A stretch of 64,000 bases of DNA from Ferruginibacter sp050611725 (GTDB lineage Bacteria; Bacteroidota; Bacteroidia; Chitinophagales; Chitinophagaceae), in assembly GCF_050611725.1 (NCBI RefSeq), contig NZ_JBODJB010000001.1, positions 1,364,001-1,428,000 on the forward strand, written 5' to 3'. The notes below the pieces were generated by a model. It was not told where the DNA came from. It ran no database searches and saw only the letters and a program-made list of their open reading frames with translations. Position numbers and translations under genes: made by a program. This document shows, one piece after another, positions 49,361 through 57,647 of the stretch (position 1 is the stretch's first letter; the number at the start of each line of letters is the position of its first letter).

Positions 49361-50761
49361 ATGAAAAAGAGATTGTTAATAGTAGTCATATTCTTTATAG
49401 ACCTAACTTCTGTATTAGCTCAATCAGATACATGGTCAGTCAAATTTTCTGATGCAATTATTACACGTTATCAACCAACTATCAATGTCATGACAAATAA
49501 AGGTTGGGAGTACTCCAACAGTATTGTTTTGCATGGCATGGAAAAAGTTTATACCTATACTCGAGATAATAATTATCTGTTGTATATGCAAAATTATATC
49601 GATCCGTACTTGACTAATTTGAATGCCAATCTTAGCAGTACATTGGATAAAATTCATCCCGGGATTGTATGTTTGTTTTTGTACCAACAAACGGGATTGA
49701 CGAAATATAAGACGGCAGCAACAACACTTCGTAATTACCTGCTTGCTACCAATAATTTTAAGAAAACACCCGATGGCGGCTATTGGCATAAGAATAATGG
49801 TGGTTATAATAACATCATGATGTTGGATGGTATTTACATGGCTCATCCATTTCTTGCAAAATATGGAGTAATGTTCAATGATGATTCTGCGTTGAATACA
49901 GCAACAAGACAAACATTGTTATTAGCCTCACATACCTACGACAGTAGTTTGCATCTTGCAAAACATGCATGGGATTATACAAAGTCGTCTGTTTGGGCAG
50001 ACCCTGCAACAGGTACATCAAGCGAAGTATGGAGCAGGGCAATGGGTTGGTACATGATGGCCATTGTTGATATTTTAAAATCTTTACCAAAGTCGCATAC
50101 TGATTATTCGAAAATGCGTTCCTTATTAGACAGTTTATGTATCGGAGTTAAAAATACGCAAGATGATGTCACCGGTTTGTGGTATCAGGTAATGCACAAA
50201 AAAGATTCAATAGGCAATTATTTAGAAAGTTCCGGAAGTGGTATGTTGATCTACGCATTAAAAACAGCGGTAGATAATGAATGGATAGACACAGGCTATT
50301 TAAGTGTTTGCAGAAAAGGATGGGAAGGATTGAAAACAAAAATATCTACTTACTCAGATGGTCTGCCTCGAATCAATTCATTTGCCCCCGCAATGAGTGT
50401 TCAAAATAATTATACTGCTTATGTAACTACGCCATATACGCCTGTAAATTGTCCGGCACCTGGCACATTGGTAACACAACATCCACATGGCTATTGTGGC
50501 TTATTGATGGCAGCTTCGGCAATGGAATTTCCCATCACTACTTATACATTTATTGGTAATGGAGATTGGAGCATTGCTTCCAACTGGGAGAATAATATCA
50601 TACCTCCTGCTGTCTTGCCAAAATGTGAAGCCATCATCATCGATCCCGTTGAAGGAGGCGAATGCGTTTTAAACAATGAACAACATATTGCTATTGGCGC
50701 AAAACTTACCGTAAAAAAGGGAAAGAGTTTTCGGGTAATCGGTCACTTGGTCATTCAATAG
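49361..50761 (+). CDS. Glycoside hydrolase family 88/105 with an added C-terminal module
   Basis: A 466-residue exported enzyme. Signal peptide MKKRLLIVVIFFIDLTSVLA. The (alpha/alpha)6 barrel carries GGYWHKNNGGYNNIMMLDGI with the catalytic Asp156 in DGIYMAHPFLAKYG, and WSRAMGWYMMAIVDIL. Such enzymes hydrate and release unsaturated uronic acids from pectin or rhamnogalacturonan fragments. The last 75 residues (FIGNGDWSIASNWENNIIPP, CVLNNEQHIAIGAKLTV) are not part of the fold. They match the end of the subtilase at 57.6 kb and look like a sorting or surface module. The GH105 call is by motif; the substrate is not certain. Confidence 0.85.
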   Translation: MKKRLLIVVIFFIDLTSVLAQSDTWSVKFSDAIITRYQPTINVMTNKGWEYSNSIVLHGMEKVYTYTRDNNYLLYMQNYIDPYLTNLNANLSSTLDKIHPGIVCLFLYQQTGLTKYKTAATTLRNYLLATNNFKKTPDGGYWHKNNGGYNNIMMLDGIYMAHPFLAKYGVMFNDDSALNTATRQTLLLASHTYDSSLHLAKHAWDYTKSSVWADPATGTSSEVWSRAMGWYMMAIVDILKSLPKSHTDYSKMRSLLDSLCIGVKNTQDDVTGLWYQVMHKKDSIGNYLESSGSGMLIYALKTAVDNEWIDTGYLSVCRKGWEGLKTKISTYSDGLPRINSFAPAMSVQNNYTAYVTTPYTPVNCPAPGTLVTQHPHGYCGLLMAASAMEFPITTYTFIGNGDWSIASNWENNIIPPAVLPKCEAIIIDPVEGGECVLNNEQHIAIGAKLTVKKGKSFRVIGHLVIQ

Positions 50762-50837
50762 CTTATTGAATTTTTGGTTTAAATGTGTATTTTTAATATA
50801 ACATTTTAAACACCTTATCTAACTTAATTATCTTAAG

Positions 50838-52316
50838 ATGAGAAATTTATTATTCATTCTAACTATTTTATTTTCTAATACTATTCTTGCTCAAAACCAT
50901 GTTGGAATTAATACCACAAATCCACAAGCTGCTTTACATGTGGCAGACAGTAATTTTTTAATTGGTATCCCAGGACAAGTTTCTTTTGGAGTTGTAGCCC
51001 CAGCTCCTATTCAAGGCCAGGGCAGAAGACTGATGTGGATAGGAGGGTTGGCTGCATTTAGAGCAGGCCAGGTAGCAGGTAAAGAATGGGATACAGATAG
51101 TATTGGTGCCGGCTCATTTGCAATCGGTTCCTCTACGAAAGCAACCGGTATTGCATCTTTTGCTGGAGGAGCAGGCTCTTTGGCACAGTCAGATTATGAT
51201 TTTGCCTATGGTTATACGGCGAAGGCTATTGGGGGGCATTCAACGGCTCTTGGATACGGAAGTATTGCCATTGGGAGCGGCTCAACTTCAATAGGCAATA
51301 GTAATAAAGCAATAGGTAATAATGCCGTATCAATGGGATGGGATAACGATGCTACAGGTAATAACTCTATTGCTATGGGTTTTAACTCTACTGCTGCAGG
51401 AGATTATTCAACAGTAATAGGATCAAATAATAATACGTTAAACGATTATGCGTTGGCAACCGGATTGCAAACAACAGCAAGTGGATATGCTACAACGGCA
51501 ATGGGCAGCCAAACAAGTGCAATTGGTTACTATTCTACAGCTTTAGGCCTTGGAACAAAAGCCTATACCCGAGGCTCCATCTCTATTGGGATGTTTAATG
51601 CTTCTTATCCGGGAAGTCCTTTGCCGAATTTTAACGGCTCAACCGATCGTATTTTTGAAATTGGAAATGGGGAAAGTGATAATGTTAGAAGTAATGCTAT
51701 TACTGTTTTAAGAAATGGACGAACTGGTATTGGAGTGCTGGATCCTGAATTTAAACTGGATGTAAATGGCAGAGTTCGATTAACACATGATGGAAACTCA
51801 GCGGGTATATGGTACAACAATAGTAGTAATAGTCTTGCAGCATTTGCTGGTTTGAAAACAGATAACCAATGGGGTATTTATGGTAATAGTGCCTGGAGAT
51901 TTTATTTTGATTACAGTACTAATGAAGCGTATAAAACTTCCGGCTCTTCATCATGGGTAATTGCATCAGATGCTAGACTAAAAGAAAATGTACATCCTTA
52001 CACCGATGGTTTAAAAGAGGTAATGCAAATAGACCCTGTTTGGTTCAACTATAAGCAAAACTCCGGTTTCAGTACTGCTAAGCCATATATTGGGGTTATT
52101 GCACAAGAACTTCAAAAAACGGCACCATATATGGTCGGAACATTTAAAAAAGATGATAAAGAATTATTCAATGTAGACAACAGCGCAATGACTTATATGT
52201 TAATCAATGCTGTAAAGGAGCAACAAAATGAAATCGAATTGCTCAGGAAAAAAAATGAAGAACTTGAATTACTTAAAAAGAGAGTTGAACAGTTGGAGCA
52301 AAAAATTAATCAATAG
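50838..52316 (+). CDS. Tail-fibre-like surface protein with S74 chaperone domain (1 of 3)
   Basis: A 492-residue protein. Signal peptide MRNLLFILTILFSNTILA. Residues about 85-260 are repeats of the YadA-head type (STALGYGSIAIGSG, NSIAMGFNSTAAG). A conserved bridge follows (GIWYNNSSN, TDNQWGIYG). The last 116 residues are an S74 intramolecular chaperone: SDARLKENVHPYTDG, IGVIAQELQKTAP and a coiled tail. In phage tail spikes and related proteins S74 helps trimer folding and cuts itself off before the Ser of SD, here Ser377. It is probably a trimeric surface fibre. Adjacent paralogues follow. Confidence 0.85.
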   Translation: MRNLLFILTILFSNTILAQNHVGINTTNPQAALHVADSNFLIGIPGQVSFGVVAPAPIQGQGRRLMWIGGLAAFRAGQVAGKEWDTDSIGAGSFAIGSSTKATGIASFAGGAGSLAQSDYDFAYGYTAKAIGGHSTALGYGSIAIGSGSTSIGNSNKAIGNNAVSMGWDNDATGNNSIAMGFNSTAAGDYSTVIGSNNNTLNDYALATGLQTTASGYATTAMGSQTSAIGYYSTALGLGTKAYTRGSISIGMFNASYPGSPLPNFNGSTDRIFEIGNGESDNVRSNAITVLRNGRTGIGVLDPEFKLDVNGRVRLTHDGNSAGIWYNNSSNSLAAFAGLKTDNQWGIYGNSAWRFYFDYSTNEAYKTSGSSSWVIASDARLKENVHPYTDGLKEVMQIDPVWFNYKQNSGFSTAKPYIGVIAQELQKTAPYMVGTFKKDDKELFNVDNSAMTYMLINAVKEQQNEIELLRKKNEELELLKKRVEQLEQKINQ

Positions 52317-52358
52317 TTTTTCATTAAAAAAAATAATTGAATTTGTAAAAATTTTTCT

Positions 52359-54209
52359 ATGCGATATTTTATTATTACTACCATTACTTTATTACTGTCA
52401 TCTTCCGGAAATGCACAAAAGTATGTTGGTATCGGTACCAACAATCCTTTAGCCTTATTACATGTGGTTGACAGTAATGTATTATTTAGTGCAACAGGAC
52501 CGACAGTACTTACACCGGGTAATGTTCCGGTTGAGGGTGAAGGAAGGCGTATGATGTGGTATGCAGATAAAAGCGCATTCAGGGTAGGATATGTAAGTAA
52601 TAATATATACTGGAACAAGGATAGTATTGGTAATTATTCTTTTGCATCGGGTTATAATACGCAAGCAAGTGGTTTGTATTCTACTGCCATGGGATTGCTT
52701 TCATTGGCAAGTGGCGAAAACTCGGTCTCGATAGGTTATAATACTGAAGCAAGTGGATCAAACTCAGTTGCAATTGGTTACGGAAACAAAGCAACCGGTT
52801 TTGGTTCTTTTGGTTTGGGTTTTTCTGGTACAGCTTCAGGAAGATTTTCAACTACTATAGGTGTTGGTAATACTGCCGCAGCACGTGAAGGTTTTAGTAT
52901 GGGTAGTTATAATGATGCTTCTGATGTACCTAATCCTAATACAGCGGCCGCTACAGATAGAATTTTTCAAATCGGAAATGGTACAAACTTTGGAAACAGG
53001 AAAAATGCATTAACTATTTTACGAAATGGAAATGTTGGTATCGGTATTCTTGCACCTGCTGCCAGATTGCAGGTTGCAGATAGTAGTGTTGTGTTTACGT
53101 CAGGAAATGGTGGGGTAAGTAAGCCGCCAGTAGAAGGGCCTGGTGGCCGTATGATGTGGTATGCAGATAAATCGGCCTTAAGGGCTGGTGCTGCAGCCAG
53201 TAATGAATGGGATAAAGATAGCATTGGCGCTACTTCATTTGCGGCTGGGTATGCGGTAAAAGCAAAGGGGTTAAATTCAATTGCTTTAGGTCGGTTTGCT
53301 GAAGCTACAGCAGATTTTTCTTGTGCTTTCGGAATAAATACCTCGGCAAGAGGGTCGGGTTCTATTTCATTTGCTGGAGCTTTAGCTAATGGTTATAATT
53401 CTTTTTCGGTAGGAGATGGTTCTATCACTAATGGCAATATATCTATAGCAATGGGTACTGCTGCAGTTACAAATGGAGGCAATGCTATTGCCTTAGGCCA
53501 TAATGTTACAGCCACTGCTATACGCTCTTTTGTTGTGGGAGAATATAACGAAACAGCTACGGATCCCTCTTCTACAAATTTTGTTTTAGGAACCGATAGG
53601 CTCTTTCAATTAGGAAATGGAAATGGTAATACAAGATCAAATGCACTCACTATTTTACGAAATGGCAATATGGGGGTGGGTGTTTTAGCGCCTCAATATA
53701 TTTTAGATGTAAATGGCCGTCCTCGATTGCGTTATACGCCGGGACTTACTGCCGGTATATGGTATAATAATAGTTCTAATATTGCTACAGCTTTTGCAGG
53801 AATGAATACCGATACACAATGGGGTATTTATGGTAGTGGTTGGAAATTTTTATTTGATGTTAATAACGGCGAAGCATATAAGGCAAGCGGTTCCACTTCG
53901 TGGATCATTGCATCCGATGCAAGGTTGAAAGAAAATGTACATCCGTATACTGATGGCATAAATGAGATTATGAAAATAAATCCTGTTTGGTTTAATTATA
54001 CCAAAGAGTCTGGGTTAAGTACAGTAAAACCTTATGTTGGCGTAATTGCACAGGAGCTTCAAAAAACAGCACCTTATATGGTTGGTACTTTTGAAAAAAA
54101 TGGAGAGGAATTATTGAACGTTGATAATAGCTCAATGATATACATGTTAATTAATGCTGTCAAAGAACTTTCTAAACGTGTTGAGGAACTTGAAAAATCA
54201 AAGAACTAG
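52359..54209 (+). CDS. Tail-fibre-like surface protein with S74 domain (2 of 3), duplicated head
   Basis: A 616-residue paralogue of the preceding gene. Signal peptide MRYFIITTITLLLSSSGNA. The head is doubled: VEGEGRRMMWYADKSAFRVG begins the first unit and VEGPGGRMMWYADKSALRAG the second. Each is followed by YadA-like repeats (SVAIGYGNKATG, NAIALGHNVTATA) and an ILRNGN block. The S74 domain begins at Ser519 (SDARLKENVHPYTDG) and ends in a short coiled coil. Forty-two bases separate it from its neighbour, so the three genes are probably one unit. Confidence 0.85.
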   Translation: MRYFIITTITLLLSSSGNAQKYVGIGTNNPLALLHVVDSNVLFSATGPTVLTPGNVPVEGEGRRMMWYADKSAFRVGYVSNNIYWNKDSIGNYSFASGYNTQASGLYSTAMGLLSLASGENSVSIGYNTEASGSNSVAIGYGNKATGFGSFGLGFSGTASGRFSTTIGVGNTAAAREGFSMGSYNDASDVPNPNTAAATDRIFQIGNGTNFGNRKNALTILRNGNVGIGILAPAARLQVADSSVVFTSGNGGVSKPPVEGPGGRMMWYADKSALRAGAAASNEWDKDSIGATSFAAGYAVKAKGLNSIALGRFAEATADFSCAFGINTSARGSGSISFAGALANGYNSFSVGDGSITNGNISIAMGTAAVTNGGNAIALGHNVTATAIRSFVVGEYNETATDPSSTNFVLGTDRLFQLGNGNGNTRSNALTILRNGNMGVGVLAPQYILDVNGRPRLRYTPGLTAGIWYNNSSNIATAFAGMNTDTQWGIYGSGWKFLFDVNNGEAYKASGSTSWIIASDARLKENVHPYTDGINEIMKINPVWFNYTKESGLSTVKPYVGVIAQELQKTAPYMVGTFEKNGEELLNVDNSSMIYMLINAVKELSKRVEELEKSKN

Positions 54210-54242
54210 GACAATTTTGCTTAAGCATCTAAAAATATATTT

Positions 54243-55658
54243 ATGAGGTCACTTATTATTTTTTCAATTATTTTACTATTTGCCAACAGTACTGATGCAC
54301 AAAATAATATTGGTATTGGCACAGATACACCGGACAATAGCGCTTTATTGGAAATTAAAAGTAATACAAAAGGGGTACTACTCCCTAGGATGTTTAAATC
54401 AGAAAGGCTAGCAATAGCTAGTCCTGCTGAGGGATTGATTGTACATCAAACTGATGATACTACTGGTTTATATCAATATCAACTAGGTGTTTGGAAACCC
54501 GTGTCAGATAATCTCGGCAATCACAATATGACACAAAACCTTGTGACAAATACCAAAAGGATAGTCAATTATTCTTGGCAAAGAAGTGGAATTGAAATTG
54601 ATGATAACGGCAACACAAATATTTATGGATATAGGCCTTTTCCTTGGTCCGGATCAAATCCAGTGAAAAATGTTATTATAGATAATACGGGAGGAATCTA
54701 CTCACAAACAGAAGTGGGTTATGGATATAGACCGTTGAATTTTTTCCCACCTAGTGGGGCTCATTTAATGTGGTATCCCTATTATGGAAGTTTTAGAGCC
54801 GGAGGGGTAATGGATAACTGTTGGAGCGATGATCAAATGGGGTTTTATAGTGCAGTTTTCGGTTACTTCAATATAGCCTCTGAAAATTTTACATTTGCTG
54901 CAGGGTCAACTAATAGAGTTGAGGGAGCCTATAGTGCCAGTTTTGGAAGAAATAATGTTATAAAAACAGGTACTAGTTTTGTAATTGGTAAATACAATGA
55001 CACCACTGCTACAACTCCATTATTTACCGTAGGTAATGGCACTGCAAATGCTTCAAGAAGTAATGCATTTATTGTTTTAAACGATGGTAAAACAGGAATT
55101 GGAAATATTAACCCAGAGTATATGCTTGATGTTAATGGTAGAATGTCTTTACGCCATAATGGAAATTCTGCAGGCATTTGGTATAGTAACAGTAGTAATG
55201 TAGAAACAGGTTTTGCCGGTATGAAAACCGATAACCAATGGGGTGTTTTTGGTGGCGGATGGAAATTTTACTTCGATTTTAGTGATGGACAAGCCTATAA
55301 GGCTTCCGGGTCAACAGCATGGATTGTTGCTTCCGATCTAAGATTAAAAGAAAGTGTTCGTCCATATACAGATGGGATAAAAGAAATTATGAAAATAAAT
55401 CCGGTTTGGTTCAATTATAAACAAAATTCAGGATACATTTCTACTCAACCATATGTTGGAGTTATTGCTCAAGATTTGCAAAAAACAGCACCTTATATGG
55501 TAGGGAGTTTTAAAAAAGATGATCAGGAATTATTAAATGTAGATAATAGCTCAATGACCTACATGCTCATAAATGCAGTAAAAGAACAACAAGCTGAAAT
55601 AGAACTACTTAAAAAAGAAAACCAGGAGATTAAAGCAATAATAAAAAGTCTGCGTTAA
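54243..55658 (+). CDS. Tail-fibre-like surface protein with S74 domain (3 of 3)
   Basis: A 471-residue paralogue. Signal peptide MRSLIIFSIILLFANSTDA. The N-terminal part differs from the other two (DNSALLEIKSNTKGVLLPRM, IVHQTDDTTGLYQYQLGVWK) and matches the common opening of Bacteroidota tail-fibre-like proteins. The head is short. The bridge and S74 domain agree with the set: Ser364 in SDLRLKESVRPYTDG, VGVIAQDLQKTAP. The different N-terminus suggests mix-and-match evolution around a conserved C-terminal module. Confidence 0.85.
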   Translation: MRSLIIFSIILLFANSTDAQNNIGIGTDTPDNSALLEIKSNTKGVLLPRMFKSERLAIASPAEGLIVHQTDDTTGLYQYQLGVWKPVSDNLGNHNMTQNLVTNTKRIVNYSWQRSGIEIDDNGNTNIYGYRPFPWSGSNPVKNVIIDNTGGIYSQTEVGYGYRPLNFFPPSGAHLMWYPYYGSFRAGGVMDNCWSDDQMGFYSAVFGYFNIASENFTFAAGSTNRVEGAYSASFGRNNVIKTGTSFVIGKYNDTTATTPLFTVGNGTANASRSNAFIVLNDGKTGIGNINPEYMLDVNGRMSLRHNGNSAGIWYSNSSNVETGFAGMKTDNQWGVFGGGWKFYFDFSDGQAYKASGSTAWIVASDLRLKESVRPYTDGIKEIMKINPVWFNYKQNSGYISTQPYVGVIAQDLQKTAPYMVGSFKKDDQELLNVDNSSMTYMLINAVKEQQAEIELLKKENQEIKAIIKSLR

Positions 55659-55700
55659 GCTATTCTGAATTGCTCTTTTTCGCAATCAGTCATACAATCG

Positions 55701-55708
55701 TATCTTTG
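55701..55708 (+). promoter_or_regulatory. Candidate -7 element of mnmA
   Basis: TATCTTTG matches TAnnTTTG and lies 17 bases before the mnmA ATG at 55726. The -33 region is not clear. Confidence 0.5.
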
Positions 55709-55725
55709 CATCGACAAATTTCGAT

Positions 55726-56841
55726 ATGAGTAAGAAGGGTAAAGTTTTAATGGCAATGAGTGGTGGTATTGATAGTACCGTAGCTGCCCTCATGCTTCAC
55801 AAAGAGGGATATGAAGTAGTAGGGATTACTATGAAAACATGGGACTATGCCAGCAGTGGTGGAACGAAAAACAATAAAGAAACCGGTTGCTGCAATATTG
55901 ATTCATTTAATGATGCAAGAGCTGCTGCAGTAGAACATGGTTTTCCGCATTATATTTTAGATATCAGAGATGAGTTCGGTGATTTTGTGATCGATAATTT
56001 TGTGGATGAATATCTGGCCGGCCGTACGCCTAATCCCTGCGTAATGTGCAACACTCATATTAAGTGGCGGGCTTTATTAAAAAGAGCTGATGCATTGGGT
56101 TGCGATTTTATTGCCACCGGCCACTATGCACAAATTCATCAACACACCAACGGACGTTACTTCATACGTAAAGGCATAGACGAAACCAAAGACCAAAGCT
56201 ATGTACTTTGGGGTTTACAACAAGATCTGTTGAGTCGTACATTATTGCCGCTAGGGACTTATCACAAAACAGCTATTCGTCAAATGGCGCATGATTTCGG
56301 TTATCCTGAATTGGCAAAGAAAAATGAGAGCTATGAAATTTGTTTTGTACCGGATAATGATTACCGTGGTTTTTTAAAACGCCGGGTTGAAGGATTGGAA
56401 GAAAGGGTAGATGGCGGAAATTTTGTTGATACTAACGGTAATATTTTAGGCAAACATAAAGGATATCCTTTCTATACCATCGGTCAAAGAAAAGGACTTG
56501 AGATCGCTTTAGGTAAACCGGCATTTGTAACTGCCATCGATCCGGAAACGAATACAGTTGTATTAGGGGAAGAATCTGATCTGAATGGAAGTGAAATGCA
56601 GGTAGCTAAATTGAACTGGATAAAATATGATGGTGTTGCTGAAAACATGGAAGCAATCACTAAAATACGCTATAAAGACAAAGGCGCACTGAGTACATTG
56701 TTTTCAAAGGATGGAGGTATAGCAGTTAAGTTTTATGAAGACGTAAAAGGAATTGCTCCGGGGCAAAGTGCTGTATTTTATGAAGGTGATGATGTGATCG
56801 GTGGTGGAATTATTCAGCGTGCCAAGCAGCCTTTTGTTTAA
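55726..56841 (+). CDS. mnmA: tRNA-specific 2-thiouridylase
   Basis: A 371-residue PP-loop enzyme. The ATP site is MAMSGGIDSTVAALM. The sulfur-handling cysteines are Cys108 (NPCVMCNTHIKW) and Cys206 (ESYEICFVPDNDYRGF). GHYAQI and YTIGQRKGLEIALG are also typical. It puts sulfur on U34 of tRNA for Lys, Glu and Gln. A lipoprotein gene follows after 20 bases. Confidence 0.96.
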   Translation: MSKKGKVLMAMSGGIDSTVAALMLHKEGYEVVGITMKTWDYASSGGTKNNKETGCCNIDSFNDARAAAVEHGFPHYILDIRDEFGDFVIDNFVDEYLAGRTPNPCVMCNTHIKWRALLKRADALGCDFIATGHYAQIHQHTNGRYFIRKGIDETKDQSYVLWGLQQDLLSRTLLPLGTYHKTAIRQMAHDFGYPELAKKNESYEICFVPDNDYRGFLKRRVEGLEERVDGGNFVDTNGNILGKHKGYPFYTIGQRKGLEIALGKPAFVTAIDPETNTVVLGEESDLNGSEMQVAKLNWIKYDGVAENMEAITKIRYKDKGALSTLFSKDGGIAVKFYEDVKGIAPGQSAVFYEGDDVIGGGIIQRAKQPFV

Positions 56842-56861
56842 AATTTGTATCTTTCCTCTTT

Positions 56862-57596
56862 ATGAAAAAATCTTTTTTATTCGTCGGTGTACTAATGACT
56901 GTATTATTCGTATCATGCGAAAAGGTTGAATCGCTTAATGCACTGCAATTAAGTGATTATTCACCTGCTATTATTGGTAAATACATTACCTACGATTTAG
57001 ACTCCACAAGGTTTATAAATTTCGGAACAAGAGATACTGTTGTACACTATCAGGTAAAACTCGTGGTGGAAGAAGCCATCACAGATAATTTAAACCGACC
57101 AGCTTTTCGTGTAGCAAGGTATATCCGTAAAACGGCTTCGGATGCATGGCAATCCGATTACCATACTTTTATGTTGATTAATACAGGATCTTCTCTGGAA
57201 TTTGTTGAAAATAATATGCGATTCCTCAAACTCAAAAGGCCGATCCGAAACGATTTTTCATGGAAAGGAAACGTTTATATTGATACACACTCGGCCGAAA
57301 CACCTGTAGCTTATTTGGATGATTGGGACTATACTTACGAGAATGTGAACGAGCCTCTTACATTGGGTTCGATCAACCTTGATAGTACAATAACGGTTAA
57401 TCAACGAAATGAAATTCTAAACAACCCTGCTGATCTTGAACATTACAGTGAAATCAATATCAGTGTAGAAAAATATGCAAAAGGAATAGGTATGGTATAT
57501 AGAAATTTTTTGCATAAAGAATATCAACCTCCAACAGACAAACCGGGTTATGCATTAGGCTATGGCATTACAATGACAATGATCGATCATAATTGA
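56862..57596 (+). CDS. Lipoprotein of unknown function
   Basis: A 244-residue protein with a lipoprotein signal (MKKSFLFVGVLMTVLFVSC, Cys19). The mature part is beta-rich (GKYITYDLDSTRF, VHYQVKLVVEEAI, YHTFMLINTGSSLEFVENNM, YTYENVNEPLTLGSINLDST). No family is recognised. It follows mnmA by 20 bases and precedes a subtilase by 51, so it may be transcribed with both. Similar lipoproteins occur across Chitinophagaceae, by recollection only. Confidence 0.75.
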   Translation: MKKSFLFVGVLMTVLFVSCEKVESLNALQLSDYSPAIIGKYITYDLDSTRFINFGTRDTVVHYQVKLVVEEAITDNLNRPAFRVARYIRKTASDAWQSDYHTFMLINTGSSLEFVENNMRFLKLKRPIRNDFSWKGNVYIDTHSAETPVAYLDDWDYTYENVNEPLTLGSINLDSTITVNQRNEILNNPADLEHYSEINISVEKYAKGIGMVYRNFLHKEYQPPTDKPGYALGYGITMTMIDHN

Positions 57597-57647
57597 TGCA
57601 ATTCCTTCTTCATAATTTAATGATGTTTTTAAGTTATTAGCAATGGT

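Noticed and set aside
50838..55658. Prophage tail genes
   Set aside because: All three proteins have Sec signal peptides and no phage structural, lysis or integrase genes are near; S74 and YadA-like repeats also occur in surface proteins of Bacteroidota.
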